This document shows, in pieces, positions 8,982-16,514 of a stretch of 64,000 nt of DNA (position 1 is its first letter; each line of letters begins with the position of its first letter). Under the pieces are notes generated by a model. That model saw nothing but the letters and a program-made list of their open reading frames with translations. It did no database searches and was not told where the DNA came from. The translations under genes were made by a program, and so were the position numbers. Origin of the DNA: Pseudoalteromonas aliena SW19 (GTDB lineage Bacteria > Pseudomonadota > Gammaproteobacteria > Enterobacterales > Alteromonadaceae); the NCBI RefSeq assembly GCF_014905615.1, contig NZ_AQGU01000029.1, forward strand, positions 744,001-808,000, in the 5' to 3' direction.

Positions 8982-9011
8982 AAAGGCGTGCACTGAGAGT
9001 ACACCGCCTTT
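8982..9011 (-). terminator. Terminator of the amidohydrolase gene
   Basis: AAAGGCG and CGCCTTT form a stem lengthened by TG/CA with a bulged C, over an 11-nt loop, beginning seven bases past the stop codon of the gene on the minus strand. Confidence 0.75.
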
Positions 9012-9017
9012 ATTTTA

Positions 9018-10295
9018 TTATTTATTTTCTTTATAAATAATGCCTGCTTTCATTACAAAAGGAATTTGCTCTAATAAGGCGATGTCTTTTAATGGGTTGC
9101 CTTTTACAGCAATTAAATCTGCGGCAAAGCCTATTTTAATTTGTCCTAACTGATCGTCCATTTTTAATAGTTTCGCGCTATTAATCGTTGATGCTTGGAT
9201 TGCCTGCAGCTCAGTCATGCCAAATTCAACCATACGTGAAAATTGCTTTGCGTTATCACCATGGGGATAAATTGCAGCATCGGTGCCAAACACCATTTTA
9301 ACGCCGGCTTTAACCGCACGGCTAAAGCTATCGCGTTGTTTTTTAGATACTTGGCGTTCTTTATTGAGGTTTTCTTCGTCAACGCCGTTTTGCTCACCAA
9401 AGCTCAGCGTGTATTCGGTATTGTAAATGTCCATAGAGAGCCAAGTACCGTGCTTTTTTGCAAGCGCTATTGCTTCGTCGTCTAAAAAGCTGGCGTGTTC
9501 AACACTATCAACGCCTGCTTTAATAGCCGTTTTTATTCCGCTTGTTCCGTGTGCATGCGCGGCTACGGGTAAATCTCGCATGTGAGCTTCATCGACAATG
9601 GCTTTCATTTCTTCAAAAGAATATTGCTGTACGCCTACTTTAGTGCCTTTTGAAAACACACCACCCGTGGCACAAAACTTAATCGCATTTGCACCATACT
9701 TTATGTTCTCACGCACTTTTATACGTGCAGCCCAAGGGCCATCTGCTATACCTGTTGATGTATATTTAAGTTCTGGCGGAAGGCGGTTGTTATCACAATG
9801 CCCACCTGTAATGCCCAGTGCTGGTCCTGCAGCCCAAATACGTGGGCCAACAATATCACCCGCATTTATACCATCACGTACTGCTATTACACTATAACCT
9901 TCAGCGCCAACATTACGCACCGTTGTAAATCCGGCTTCGAGTGTTTTTTTTGCAAAATGAGCGGCCTTAATCGCCATACGTGGCACTGACTGCCCTAAAC
10001 GTTCACTGCGAGGAACCGTAGGATCGCTTGTTAAATGCACATGCATATCCATTAAACCTGGAAGTAGCGTTAGCGCTGGTAAATCAATTAACTTATCTGT
10101 TTTGGTGAGCGTTGGTTTTTTATTGCGTTCTATGGATATGATCATGCCATTATCAATGGTAATTAATGGCGATTGTATTAACGTACCGTTTTCTACATCT
10201 AGCATGGCTTTTGCCGATACATAAGTTACGGCGTGCACATTTAAGCTCGTTAAACACAATAATGTTATAGAAGCTGAGAGCAGGTGTTTTTTCAT
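9018..10295 (-). CDS. Secreted metal-dependent amidohydrolase (imidazolonepropionase/prolidase-like)
   Basis: A 425-residue enzyme of the amidohydrolase superfamily with a signal peptide (KKHLLSASITLLCLTSLNVHA). Metal ligands can be seen in order: MDMHVHLT (His-x-His), the carboxylatable lysine in AIKFCATGG, the histidines of AAHAHG and VEHASFLDD, and the aspartate of FGTDAAIYPHG. The C-terminal composite domain ends AADLIAVKGNPLKDIALLE. This is the layout of the periplasmic Xaa-Pro dipeptidase / Sgx9260-type carboxypeptidase group, so hydrolysis of N-acyl amino acids or proline peptides is likely, but the exact substrate is inference. Transcribed alone; divergent from the DUF885 lipoprotein gene. 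Confidence 0.85.
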   Translation of the reverse strand: MKKHLLSASITLLCLTSLNVHAVTYVSAKAMLDVENGTLIQSPLITIDNGMIISIERNKKPTLTKTDKLIDLPALTLLPGLMDMHVHLTSDPTVPRSERLGQSVPRMAIKAAHFAKKTLEAGFTTVRNVGAEGYSVIAVRDGINAGDIVGPRIWAAGPALGITGGHCDNNRLPPELKYTSTGIADGPWAARIKVRENIKYGANAIKFCATGGVFSKGTKVGVQQYSFEEMKAIVDEAHMRDLPVAAHAHGTSGIKTAIKAGVDSVEHASFLDDEAIALAKKHGTWLSMDIYNTEYTLSFGEQNGVDEENLNKERQVSKKQRDSFSRAVKAGVKMVFGTDAAIYPHGDNAKQFSRMVEFGMTELQAIQASTINSAKLLKMDDQLGQIKIGFAADLIAVKGNPLKDIALLEQIPFVMKAGIIYKENK

Positions 10296-10449
10296 TTTAT
10301 TCTTCTTATAGAGAAAGTAGGAACTTCCTTGACTGTACCAAGCTTAATTAAAAGAGCAAATAAATAGCGATGAACGTAATCTGTCGTAATTTCTTTATTT
10401 AGTCACTATTAATGCTCATAATCAGCGGGCAAATTTTAAAAGGATTATC

Positions 10450-12291
10450 ATGAAATTAATTAAATTAGCTTTAGTAGCCAGCGGTGTAATGTTTACATTA
10501 ACTGGTTGCATTAATACAGAGCTTAACGCAAGTGCTAGTAACAGTACTGCGCCAACTACAACAAACGATCCAGCAAGTATTATTTCAGAACTTTCTGCCC
10601 AGCAACAACTTGATGTGCTTGTTGCACAATATTACGATGAGTCTCTTACATTTAGCCCAATCAGCGCAACCTATAATGGTCGTAGTGAATTTAACGATAA
10701 ATTTACTGCTGAAATCTCACAACACAATCGTGATAAAAAAGCGGCTTTTTATAAAAAATATCAACAACGATTAGCATATATTGATCAAGCTCAGCTAAGC
10801 GGGCAAGCATTATTAAGTTACGAAATATTAAATCGTGATTTAGCATTGAAGCTAGAAGGTATGCAATTCCCTGATTATTTATTGCCTATTAATCAAATGT
10901 CGGGCGCACATAATACCTATGCGGGCTTTGGCTCAGGACAAAGTGCACAGCCATTTAAAACGCCCGATGACTATCTTCATTTTCTAACCCGTAGCGATGG
11001 TTTTATTAAGTGGCTAGCAAGTGTTGAGAAATCAATGGCTCAAGGCATTGAGTTAGGGGTGGTGTTGCCTAAACCTCTTGCACAAAAACTTGCCCCACAG
11101 TTTAAAGCGCATGTTGTGACAAAAGCCGAGGATTCGTTATTTTGGGGGCCAATTAAAAACCTACCAGAATCGTTCAGTGCACAGCAAAAAGAAGATATTA
11201 CCGCACAATATCGTGAGCTAATTATGCAGCGTTTAGTACCTGCCTATAACAGCATGAGTCAGTTCTTAGTTGAGCAATATATTCCTAATAGCCGAGAAAC
11301 AGTAGGCTATAGCGATTTACCAAATGGAAAGGCATGGTACGAACACAAAATTAAAAAAAATACCACACTGAGCTTATCCGCTGACGAAATTCATGAAATT
11401 GGTTTGAGTGAAGTGTCGCGTATTTTAAGTGAAATGAAAAAAGTAAAAGAGACAGTCGGTTTTAAAGATGACTTAGCTGCATTTTTTATTCACTTACGAG
11501 ATTCAGATGAGTTTTACTTTGATACAGCGGATGAACTTGTTGCAGCGTACGAAAACGTTAAGAAAAAGATAGATGCACGTGTCCCCTTATTGTTCGATGT
11601 CGCCCCAAAAGCACCTTATGTAGTGAAGCCGGTTGAAGCATACCGAGCACAGTCGGCTGCAGGGGCATCTTACTCATCTCCCGCACCAGATGGCTCTCGT
11701 CCAGGTATTTTTTATATCAATACCTTTAACTTAAAAGCACAGCCTAAATTTTTACTCGAAACTTTATCGATTCATGAAGCTGCCCCAGGACACCACTTTC
11801 AAATTGCGCTACAGCAAGAAATAGAAGGTTTACCTAATTTCAGAAAATTTGGTGGTTACACCGTATTTGCTGAAGGCTGGGCTCTGTACGCTGAAAGTCT
11901 TGGTAAAGAGCTTGGTTTATTTACCGACCCTTATATGTGGTATGGCCGTTTATCTGATGAGCAATTACGTGCTATGCGTTTAGTGCTTGATACCGGTTTT
12001 CATGCAAAAGGGTGGACGCGTCAGCAGGGGATTGACTACATGCTTGCTAATTCGTCTATGGCAAAAAGCGACGTTGTTGCTGAAGTGGAACGTTATATCG
12101 CATGGCCTGGGCAAGCACTTTCTTATAAGTTAGGGCAGTTTAAAATTCAAGATCTGCGTGAATACTGTAAAAAAGAGCTCGGTGATCAGTTTGATATTAA
12201 AGCGTTTCATACACAAATATTAATCGATGGGGCATTGCCGATGCCAATTTTAGAAGAAAAAATTAAGCGTTGGGTTAAATTCCAACGCTAA
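10450..12291 (+). CDS. DUF885-family lipoprotein, putative metallopeptidase
   Basis: A 613-residue protein with lipoprotein signal peptide and lipobox (FTLTGC, Cys at about residue 20), so it is anchored to a membrane facing the periplasm. The family-wide zinc-site-like motif IHEAAPGHHFQIALQQE is at about residue 443, followed by EGWALYAESLGKELG, which supplies a further acidic ligand; this HExxxGH arrangement is why DUF885 proteins are considered M32-like carboxypeptidases. Length is usual for the family. The ATG is preceded by AGGATTATC. Together with the divergent amidohydrolase it may serve peptide breakdown, which is an inference from context. Confidence 0.85.
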   Translation: MKLIKLALVASGVMFTLTGCINTELNASASNSTAPTTTNDPASIISELSAQQQLDVLVAQYYDESLTFSPISATYNGRSEFNDKFTAEISQHNRDKKAAFYKKYQQRLAYIDQAQLSGQALLSYEILNRDLALKLEGMQFPDYLLPINQMSGAHNTYAGFGSGQSAQPFKTPDDYLHFLTRSDGFIKWLASVEKSMAQGIELGVVLPKPLAQKLAPQFKAHVVTKAEDSLFWGPIKNLPESFSAQQKEDITAQYRELIMQRLVPAYNSMSQFLVEQYIPNSRETVGYSDLPNGKAWYEHKIKKNTTLSLSADEIHEIGLSEVSRILSEMKKVKETVGFKDDLAAFFIHLRDSDEFYFDTADELVAAYENVKKKIDARVPLLFDVAPKAPYVVKPVEAYRAQSAAGASYSSPAPDGSRPGIFYINTFNLKAQPKFLLETLSIHEAAPGHHFQIALQQEIEGLPNFRKFGGYTVFAEGWALYAESLGKELGLFTDPYMWYGRLSDEQLRAMRLVLDTGFHAKGWTRQQGIDYMLANSSMAKSDVVAEVERYIAWPGQALSYKLGQFKIQDLREYCKKELGDQFDIKAFHTQILIDGALPMPILEEKIKRWVKFQR

Positions 12292-12297
12292 TTTGTA

Positions 12298-12336
12298 GCG
12301 CAAAGATAGTATTTTTAAAGGGTATTGGCTTTGCGC
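12298..12336 (+). terminator. Hairpin after the DUF885 gene
   Basis: GCGCAAAG and CTTTGCGC pair over a 23-nt loop beginning seven bases past the stop codon. There is no T-run, so termination would be weak; it may be a partial barrier before ycgN. Confidence 0.4.
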
Positions 12337-12388
12337 CATTTGCAGCAATACGTTAGAATGCGCGCTCTTTAGGGGGCGCGAGTAAACT

Positions 12389-12901
12389 ATGTTTGATCAA
12401 CAATTAGCAAATACACAATTTTGGCTTAAAAAAAGCTTAAGCGACATGAGCCAAAACGAATGGGAAGCCATTTGTGATGGGTGCGGTAAATGTTGTTTAA
12501 ATACCTTTATTGATAGTGAAGATGAAGACGAATTTACTGCAACCGATCAACTACGTGAAGGCGAGCAATTAATATTTACTAATATTGTGTGCCAGTACTT
12601 GGATAACAACACGTGTGGTTGTAGCGAGTACGAAAACCGCCAAACCCTTGTACCTTCTTGTGTAAAACTTACCAAAGAAAACCTAAAAGACATTTTCTTT
12701 ATGCCTCAAAGCTGTAGTTACCGACGCTTACACGAAGGTCGCGGCTTGGCTTCTTGGCATCCGCTATTAAACAGTGGTGATAAAACAAAGATGCATCAGT
12801 TAGGTATTTCTGTAAAAGATAAAACAGTAAAAGATTGCGACGTAAAACTCGATGATTTTGATTTATACATTGCAGAGTGGCCTACAAAGGACGCTGATTA
12901 A
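12389..12901 (+). CDS. ycgN: YcgN family cysteine-cluster protein
   Basis: A 170-residue cytoplasmic protein of the YcgN / YkgJ-type zinc- or iron-binding cysteine cluster families. The cluster reads CDGCGKCCLNTFIDSEDEDEF near residue 30, with more cysteines in NIVCQYL, NTCGCSEYENR and PSCVKL, the arrangement of this family. Function is not established. The stop codon TAA overlaps the ATG of the following RNA methyltransferase gene by one base, so the two are translated from one message. Confidence 0.9.
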   Translation: MFDQQLANTQFWLKKSLSDMSQNEWEAICDGCGKCCLNTFIDSEDEDEFTATDQLREGEQLIFTNIVCQYLDNNTCGCSEYENRQTLVPSCVKLTKENLKDIFFMPQSCSYRRLHEGRGLASWHPLLNSGDKTKMHQLGISVKDKTVKDCDVKLDDFDLYIAEWPTKDAD

Positions 12902-13413
12902 TGAGCAAACAACAAGCTGTAATTGGTTTAATTAATCCAAAAAGCCCTACTAATGTTGGCGGTGTACTTCGTGCTGCAGGGTGTTACAACGCGAGCCAAG
13001 TTTTTTTTACAGGTAATCGTTATTTAAACGCTAAAAAATTTCATACCGATACAAAAAATGTGGTTGAGCGTATCCCTTTAACTGAAACGGATAGTTTAGA
13101 AAAAGTGAAGCCAAAGGGTGCAACAGTTGTTGTTATTGAGCTAATTGAAGGTGCTACACCGCTGCCTGATTTTGTGCATCCTAAAAACGCATTTTATGTA
13201 TTTGGCCCTGAAGATGGCTCTATCCCCAAAGAGGTTTTAAAGTGGTGCGATGAAGTGGTTTATATTCCGACTATCGGCTGTATGAACTTAGCTGCTACCT
13301 GCAATGTTGTTTTATATGATCGCTTAGCTAAATTAGGCGGCGTTGAAAGTTGCGACACAACTATTATTAGCTCCCGTGATACCAATAACAAAATGAAATG
13401 GCAAAAAAAGTAG
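12901..13413 (+). CDS. SpoU/TrmH-family RNA methyltransferase
   Basis: A 170-residue SPOUT-fold methyltransferase, predicted to 2'-O-methylate ribose in tRNA or rRNA. The family motifs are present in order: NPKSPTNVGGVLRAAGCYNA (motif 1, with the catalytic Arg), YVFGPEDGSIPKEVL (motif 2) and CMNLAATCNVVLYDRL (motif 3, SAM-binding knot). The exact RNA target is unclear. Its stop codon TAG (13411-13413) is the left flank of the MITE at 13414, so the last residues (NNKMKWQKK) may have been changed by that insertion. Overlaps ycgN by one base. Confidence 0.88.
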   Translation: MSKQQAVIGLINPKSPTNVGGVLRAAGCYNASQVFFTGNRYLNAKKFHTDTKNVVERIPLTETDSLEKVKPKGATVVVIELIEGATPLPDFVHPKNAFYVFGPEDGSIPKEVLKWCDEVVYIPTIGCMNLAATCNVVLYDRLAKLGGVESCDTTIISSRDTNNKMKWQKK

Positions 13414-13674
13414 GGCGTATTAGCTCTTTCCCTTCGTTTCTGTTAAACACAAAGGCTATATCTGTTTATCTTTCGAGGTTAAACATGCGCTGCCCTTTGG
13501 GTTGTTTTTAGGGACGATTAACTCTTTGTTGCCTAAATGGATGTAGGTAAGGGGCGTGAGCAGGACGCGGAAGCTTTGCTCGGTTTTTACTTAGCCCACT
13601 AGATTACAAACCTCGCGCCGCGATTAAATCGCCCCTAGATTGAACAAATTTCAATCCACAAAGGTCAACACGCC
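13414..13674. mobile_element. MITE copy A (GGCGTGTTGACC family)
   Basis: The right half is almost identical to copy C (16027-16335): the segment with GGGCGTGAGCAGGACGCGG, the CGCGCCGCGATTAAATCGCC arm and the terminal AAAGGTCAACACGCC. The left third is diverged, but still opens GGCGTATTAGCTCTTTC, a worn version of the left end. Flanked by GTAG on the left and CTAG on the right. It has no open frame. Confidence 0.85.
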
Positions 13675-13678
13675 CTAG

Positions 13679-14558
13679 GAGCTGTTGATCTTTGCTGTAT
13701 ATAAATTGTTCACGCATGCATTGGCAGCCACATCATCAAAAAACTAAGCGTAACCATACTTGAATAATTACGCGATAACTTATCGTATCTTGTTGCTATC
13801 GCTCGATAATTTTTAATTCTACCAAATGCATTTTCAACTAAATGCCTGTATCTATATAAGCACCAATCAACATCCTCATTCCCTTTCTTCTGGTGTTTTC
13901 TTCTTGGAATTGTTGAATCTGCTCCCATTTTTTCTACTTCCTCACGAAAAGTGTCGCTATCGTAACCCTTATCTGCGACAACATGTTCAGCTTTCGGCGA
14001 GTTTTCTACCAAACTTTTTGCATGAACGATATCGTTTACTTGCCCTTGTGAAAGCTCAAAGTAAACAGGTAAGCCGCCGCTATCTACCGCTAAATGGATC
14101 TTGGTTGAGTTGCCTCCTCGGCTTTTCCCTATATCTTCGGTCGCTGAAGAAGCTGCCCCTGTTCCATGTTGATGAGCACTGATAATACTCCCCCATCTAT
14201 AAAGAGCCATTCGACGTCTTCAGAATCCACTAATGTATTGAAAGCATGAGATAAACCCCCTTTTCTTGACCATAGGTTAAATCGTCGAAAGACCTTGCTC
14301 CAGCACCCAAATTCTTTTGGTAAATCACGCCATGGCAAACCTGTTCGCATCCGATAAAGTATTCCTTCCATCGTTATTCGATGCGCTGGCTTATCATAAA
14401 TTCTCCCCGAACTTAACATTGCTTTGTACAGGATTTCCCAACGTTCATCTGTTAACATTAGCCTTGGCATAGTGAGTCGCTATTTTTTGTTTTTGGCGAA
14501 GTAAATTATACCTGCTCACTATGCTGTTTAAAAAGTATACTTGAAAGATCAACAGCCC
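13679..14558 (-). mobile_element. IS5-family (IS427-like) insertion sequence, 880 bp
   Basis: Terminal inverted repeats GAGCTGTTGATCTTT (13679) and AAAGATCAACAGCCC (ending 14558) differ at one position. The element is flanked by CTAG on both sides (13675-13678 and 14559-14562), the target duplication expected of IS5-type elements. It encodes one transposase in two overlapping frames on the minus strand. The left CTAG is also the right flank of MITE copy A, so the IS jumped into the edge of that element. Family assignment rests on the two-ORF organisation and DDE motifs, not on a search. Confidence 0.9.
13710..14470 (-). CDS. IS5-family transposase, two frames joined by a -1 frameshift
   Basis: The upstream frame (14129-14470, 113 residues) holds the helix-turn-helix/DUF4096-like part (LTDERWEILY, GILYRMRTGLPWRDLP) and reaches the first catalytic Asp in VEWLFIDG. 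The downstream frame (13710-14210, about 166 residues) continues SIISAHQHGTGA, NSTKIHLAVD, the second Asp in VVADKGYDSDTF, and YRHLVENAFGRIKNYRAIA with the catalytic Glu. They overlap, and the run GGGGG after GAT allows a -1 slip that would join them into a roughly 250-residue DDE enzyme, as is programmed in IS427-type elements. All three catalytic acids are present, so the element may still be active. Confidence 0.88.
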
Positions 14559-14720
14559 CTAGTAATAATATGAAATATTTTGGCTAGTCAAGCAAAGGGC
14601 TTGCCTTAATTATTATTTGACTGATGAAAGCCTTGATTTCTTCTGTTTTGAAAATATAACCTAGCACATTCCTGCAAAAATTTTATTTCGATCTACACTA
14701 AAAACGTCGCTTTATATTAG

Positions 14721-15032
14721 GGCCTGTTGACCTTTTAGGTAAAGCAGTGTTTATTTGGTGTGGTTACTCCCCATAAATAGGCGATAACGCAGTATTAATG
14801 GCAAACATGTGCTGCCCTTTGGGTTCTATCTAAAGGCTATTTACTCTTTGTTGCTTATATGGATGTAGGTGAAAGATGTGAGTAGGACGCGGAAGTTTTG
14901 CTCGGGCTTACAGTGATATAAGTCATAAGAGTGACGCAGGAACGGTTATAGAGCCCACAGGGCTAGAAACCTTGCGCCGTGATTAGTCGCCCTTGGATAG
15001 AACAAATTTCAATCCTGACAGGCCAATAGGCC
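14721..15032. mobile_element. MITE copy B (GGCGTGTTGACC family)
   Basis: Ends are GGCCTGTTGACCTTTT and, on the right, GGCCAATAGGCC; flanks are TTAG and CTAG. It shares ACTCCCCATAAATAGGCGAT and GATGTAGGTGAAAGATGTGA with the other copies and carries an extra stretch of about 45 bp near 14915-14960 not present in copy C. It ends 11 bp before the start codon of the next gene. Confidence 0.85.
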
Positions 15033-15043
15033 CTAGGATTTAT

Positions 15044-15937
15044 ATGCACTACTTAGCTTTTGTTTTTTTATTAATTAGCTTTAATAGCTACGCGGATCTG
15101 TCGATCAATTATTATCATGATAACACTAAGCGTGTTTTAGCTGGTTATAACCATAAATCGGGTTTACTATTTGAGGCTAAAAACGCGGAGAAAATAATTC
15201 ATATTGCTACCGTGGAGTGGCCTCCTTACATTGGCGATCATTTATGTAATAAGGGCTGGGTTTATCAATTTGCAGTCGCATTGTTAAACAGTAAAGGCTA
15301 CAGCGTTTATATTGAGTTTTTACCTTGGGCACGCGCGGTACGAAATGTTGAGCTGGGTAAAGCGGACATACTCATGCCCGAATACTTTATTGAAGATACA
15401 GCGCCTTCTGATTATGTGCAGGGCAAAACACGCCGTGAATTACTGGGTTTATCAAATTCATTTAAAGGCGGTGAAATTGCTTTTTTAAAACGAAAAGGTG
15501 AAGTTGATCGGTTTTCAGGTAATTTAAAATCACTTAAAGGTCAAAAAATAGGGGTTGTACGCGGTTATCAAAATACCCCCGAGTTTGATGCCATGATGGA
15601 CAATAATGAATTTCAAATTATTAGCGCAGTTGATGATTTACAGCTGGTACAATTACTGGCAGCGAAACGTGTTGACTTAATTATAGGTGATCCGACTGTG
15701 CTCAAGTTCTCTGTAGAATACTCCTCGTTAACCTCCTCTGAAAAAAAATTCTTATTAAGCTCGCTAGCGCAAGAAACCATACCGTTGCAATATAACCCAC
15801 TTTATTTTGCAATCAGTAAATTGACTCCCGATTGGCTGCTGATTTTAGATAATATTAATAAAAGTTTGTATCAGTTTCATAATAGTGGTGAAACAGAACG
15901 TTTAATCAATTTTTTGAGTCATGAATGCCAATCTTGA
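15044..15937 (+). CDS. Periplasmic solute-binding protein, family 3-like
   Basis: A 297-residue protein with signal peptide (HYLAFVFLLISFNSYA) and the fold signature of amino-acid-type binding proteins: IATVEWPPYIG at the first strand, WARAVRNVELGKADILMP, GQKIGVVRGY at the domain crossover, and LLAAKRVDLIIGD. Such lone binding proteins in marine bacteria often feed sensing rather than ABC transport; no permease gene is beside it. I start at the ATG at 15044; a longer frame beginning at 14993 lies inside MITE copy B. The AGGA ribosome site (15035-15038) straddles the MITE's flank, so the insertion now forms part of this gene's leader. Confidence 0.8.
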   Translation: MHYLAFVFLLISFNSYADLSINYYHDNTKRVLAGYNHKSGLLFEAKNAEKIIHIATVEWPPYIGDHLCNKGWVYQFAVALLNSKGYSVYIEFLPWARAVRNVELGKADILMPEYFIEDTAPSDYVQGKTRRELLGLSNSFKGGEIAFLKRKGEVDRFSGNLKSLKGQKIGVVRGYQNTPEFDAMMDNNEFQIISAVDDLQLVQLLAAKRVDLIIGDPTVLKFSVEYSSLTSSEKKFLLSSLAQETIPLQYNPLYFAISKLTPDWLLILDNINKSLYQFHNSGETERLINFLSHECQS

Positions 15938-15941
15938 TCTT

Positions 15942-16414
15942 ATACCAAACTGCATAAATCTTTGATCAATTTAACGAATTAAATTGCACTATAACGTCGT
16001 TAAAATTTTTTATTTAGAACAACTAGGGCGTGTTGACCTTTCGTGATTAATTTTGCAGCAGACTGTTTGGTATTTAGGCAAGGCAGAGCCTATGGTGTGT
16101 GGTTGTTCCCCATAAATAGGCGATAACGCAGCATAAATGCCAAACATGCGCTGCCCTTTGGGTTCTTTCTAGGGGCGATTAACTCTTTGTTGCTTACATG
16201 GATGTAGGTAAGGGGCGTGAGCAGGACGCGGAAGCTTTGCTCGGTTTTTACTTAGCCCACTAGGTTACAAACCTCGCGCCGCGATTAAATCGCCCCTAGA
16301 TTGAACAAATTTCAATCCACAAAGGTCAACACGCCCTAGATACAAAAATTTTTGCCTAGTTCTAGCGTAATTTTCTTAACGTTAAATAGACCCCATATAT
16401 AAGCAGGTTGGTAT
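15942..16414. repeat. ATACCAA...TTGGTAT repeat interrupted by MITE copy C
   Basis: The left end ATACCAAACTGCATAAATC (15942) and the right end AAGCAGGTTGGTAT (to 16414) are imperfect inverted repeats. Removing MITE C with one CTAG leaves an element of about 160 bp. The right half (CCTAGTTCTAGCGTAATTTT, AACGTTAAATAGACCCC) is the same as in the 83-bp copy at 31370 and the fragment at 6251. Confidence 0.75.
16027..16335. mobile_element. MITE copy C, complete reference copy (309 bp)
   Basis: Perfect 15-bp terminal inverted repeats GGCGTGTTGACCTTT / AAAGGTCAACACGCC, flanked on both sides by CTAG (16023-16026 and 16336-16339). No coding capacity. Inside it a second pair of inverted repeats, CTAGGGGCGATT (16169-16180) and AATCGCCCCTAG (16288-16299), also begins and ends in CTAG. 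The terminal sequence resembles that of the IS at 13679 (GRGCTGTTGATCTTT). Confidence 0.92.
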
Positions 16415-16474
16415 TGAAATCCATATATAATTGGAACGTTCTTTTTTAGTTTATGTGTAATTCGCTGATAAACA

Positions 16475-16490
16475 TGTAAAATCGTTTTCA
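16475..16490 (+). promoter_or_regulatory. Possible LacI-type operator before the sugar transporter
   Basis: TGTAAAATCGTTTTCA is an imperfect palindrome of the kind bound by LacI/GalR sugar regulators and lies 25 bp upstream of the transporter start. No such regulator gene is in the window, and the match is weak. Confidence 0.3.
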
Positions 16491-16514
16491 ACTTGTTAAT
16501 GGAGTGAAAACAAC

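Noticed and set aside
13826..14182. 118-codon frame antisense to the transposase
   Set aside because: Shadow of the IS coding frame on the other strand.
14993..15043. Longer N-terminus of the binding-protein gene
   Set aside because: It is encoded by the end of MITE copy B and lies before a normal signal peptide.
13414..16335. Repeated blocks considered as a CRISPR array
   Set aside because: The repeats are about 300 bp and irregularly spaced, with inverted ends; no short direct repeats with spacers are present.
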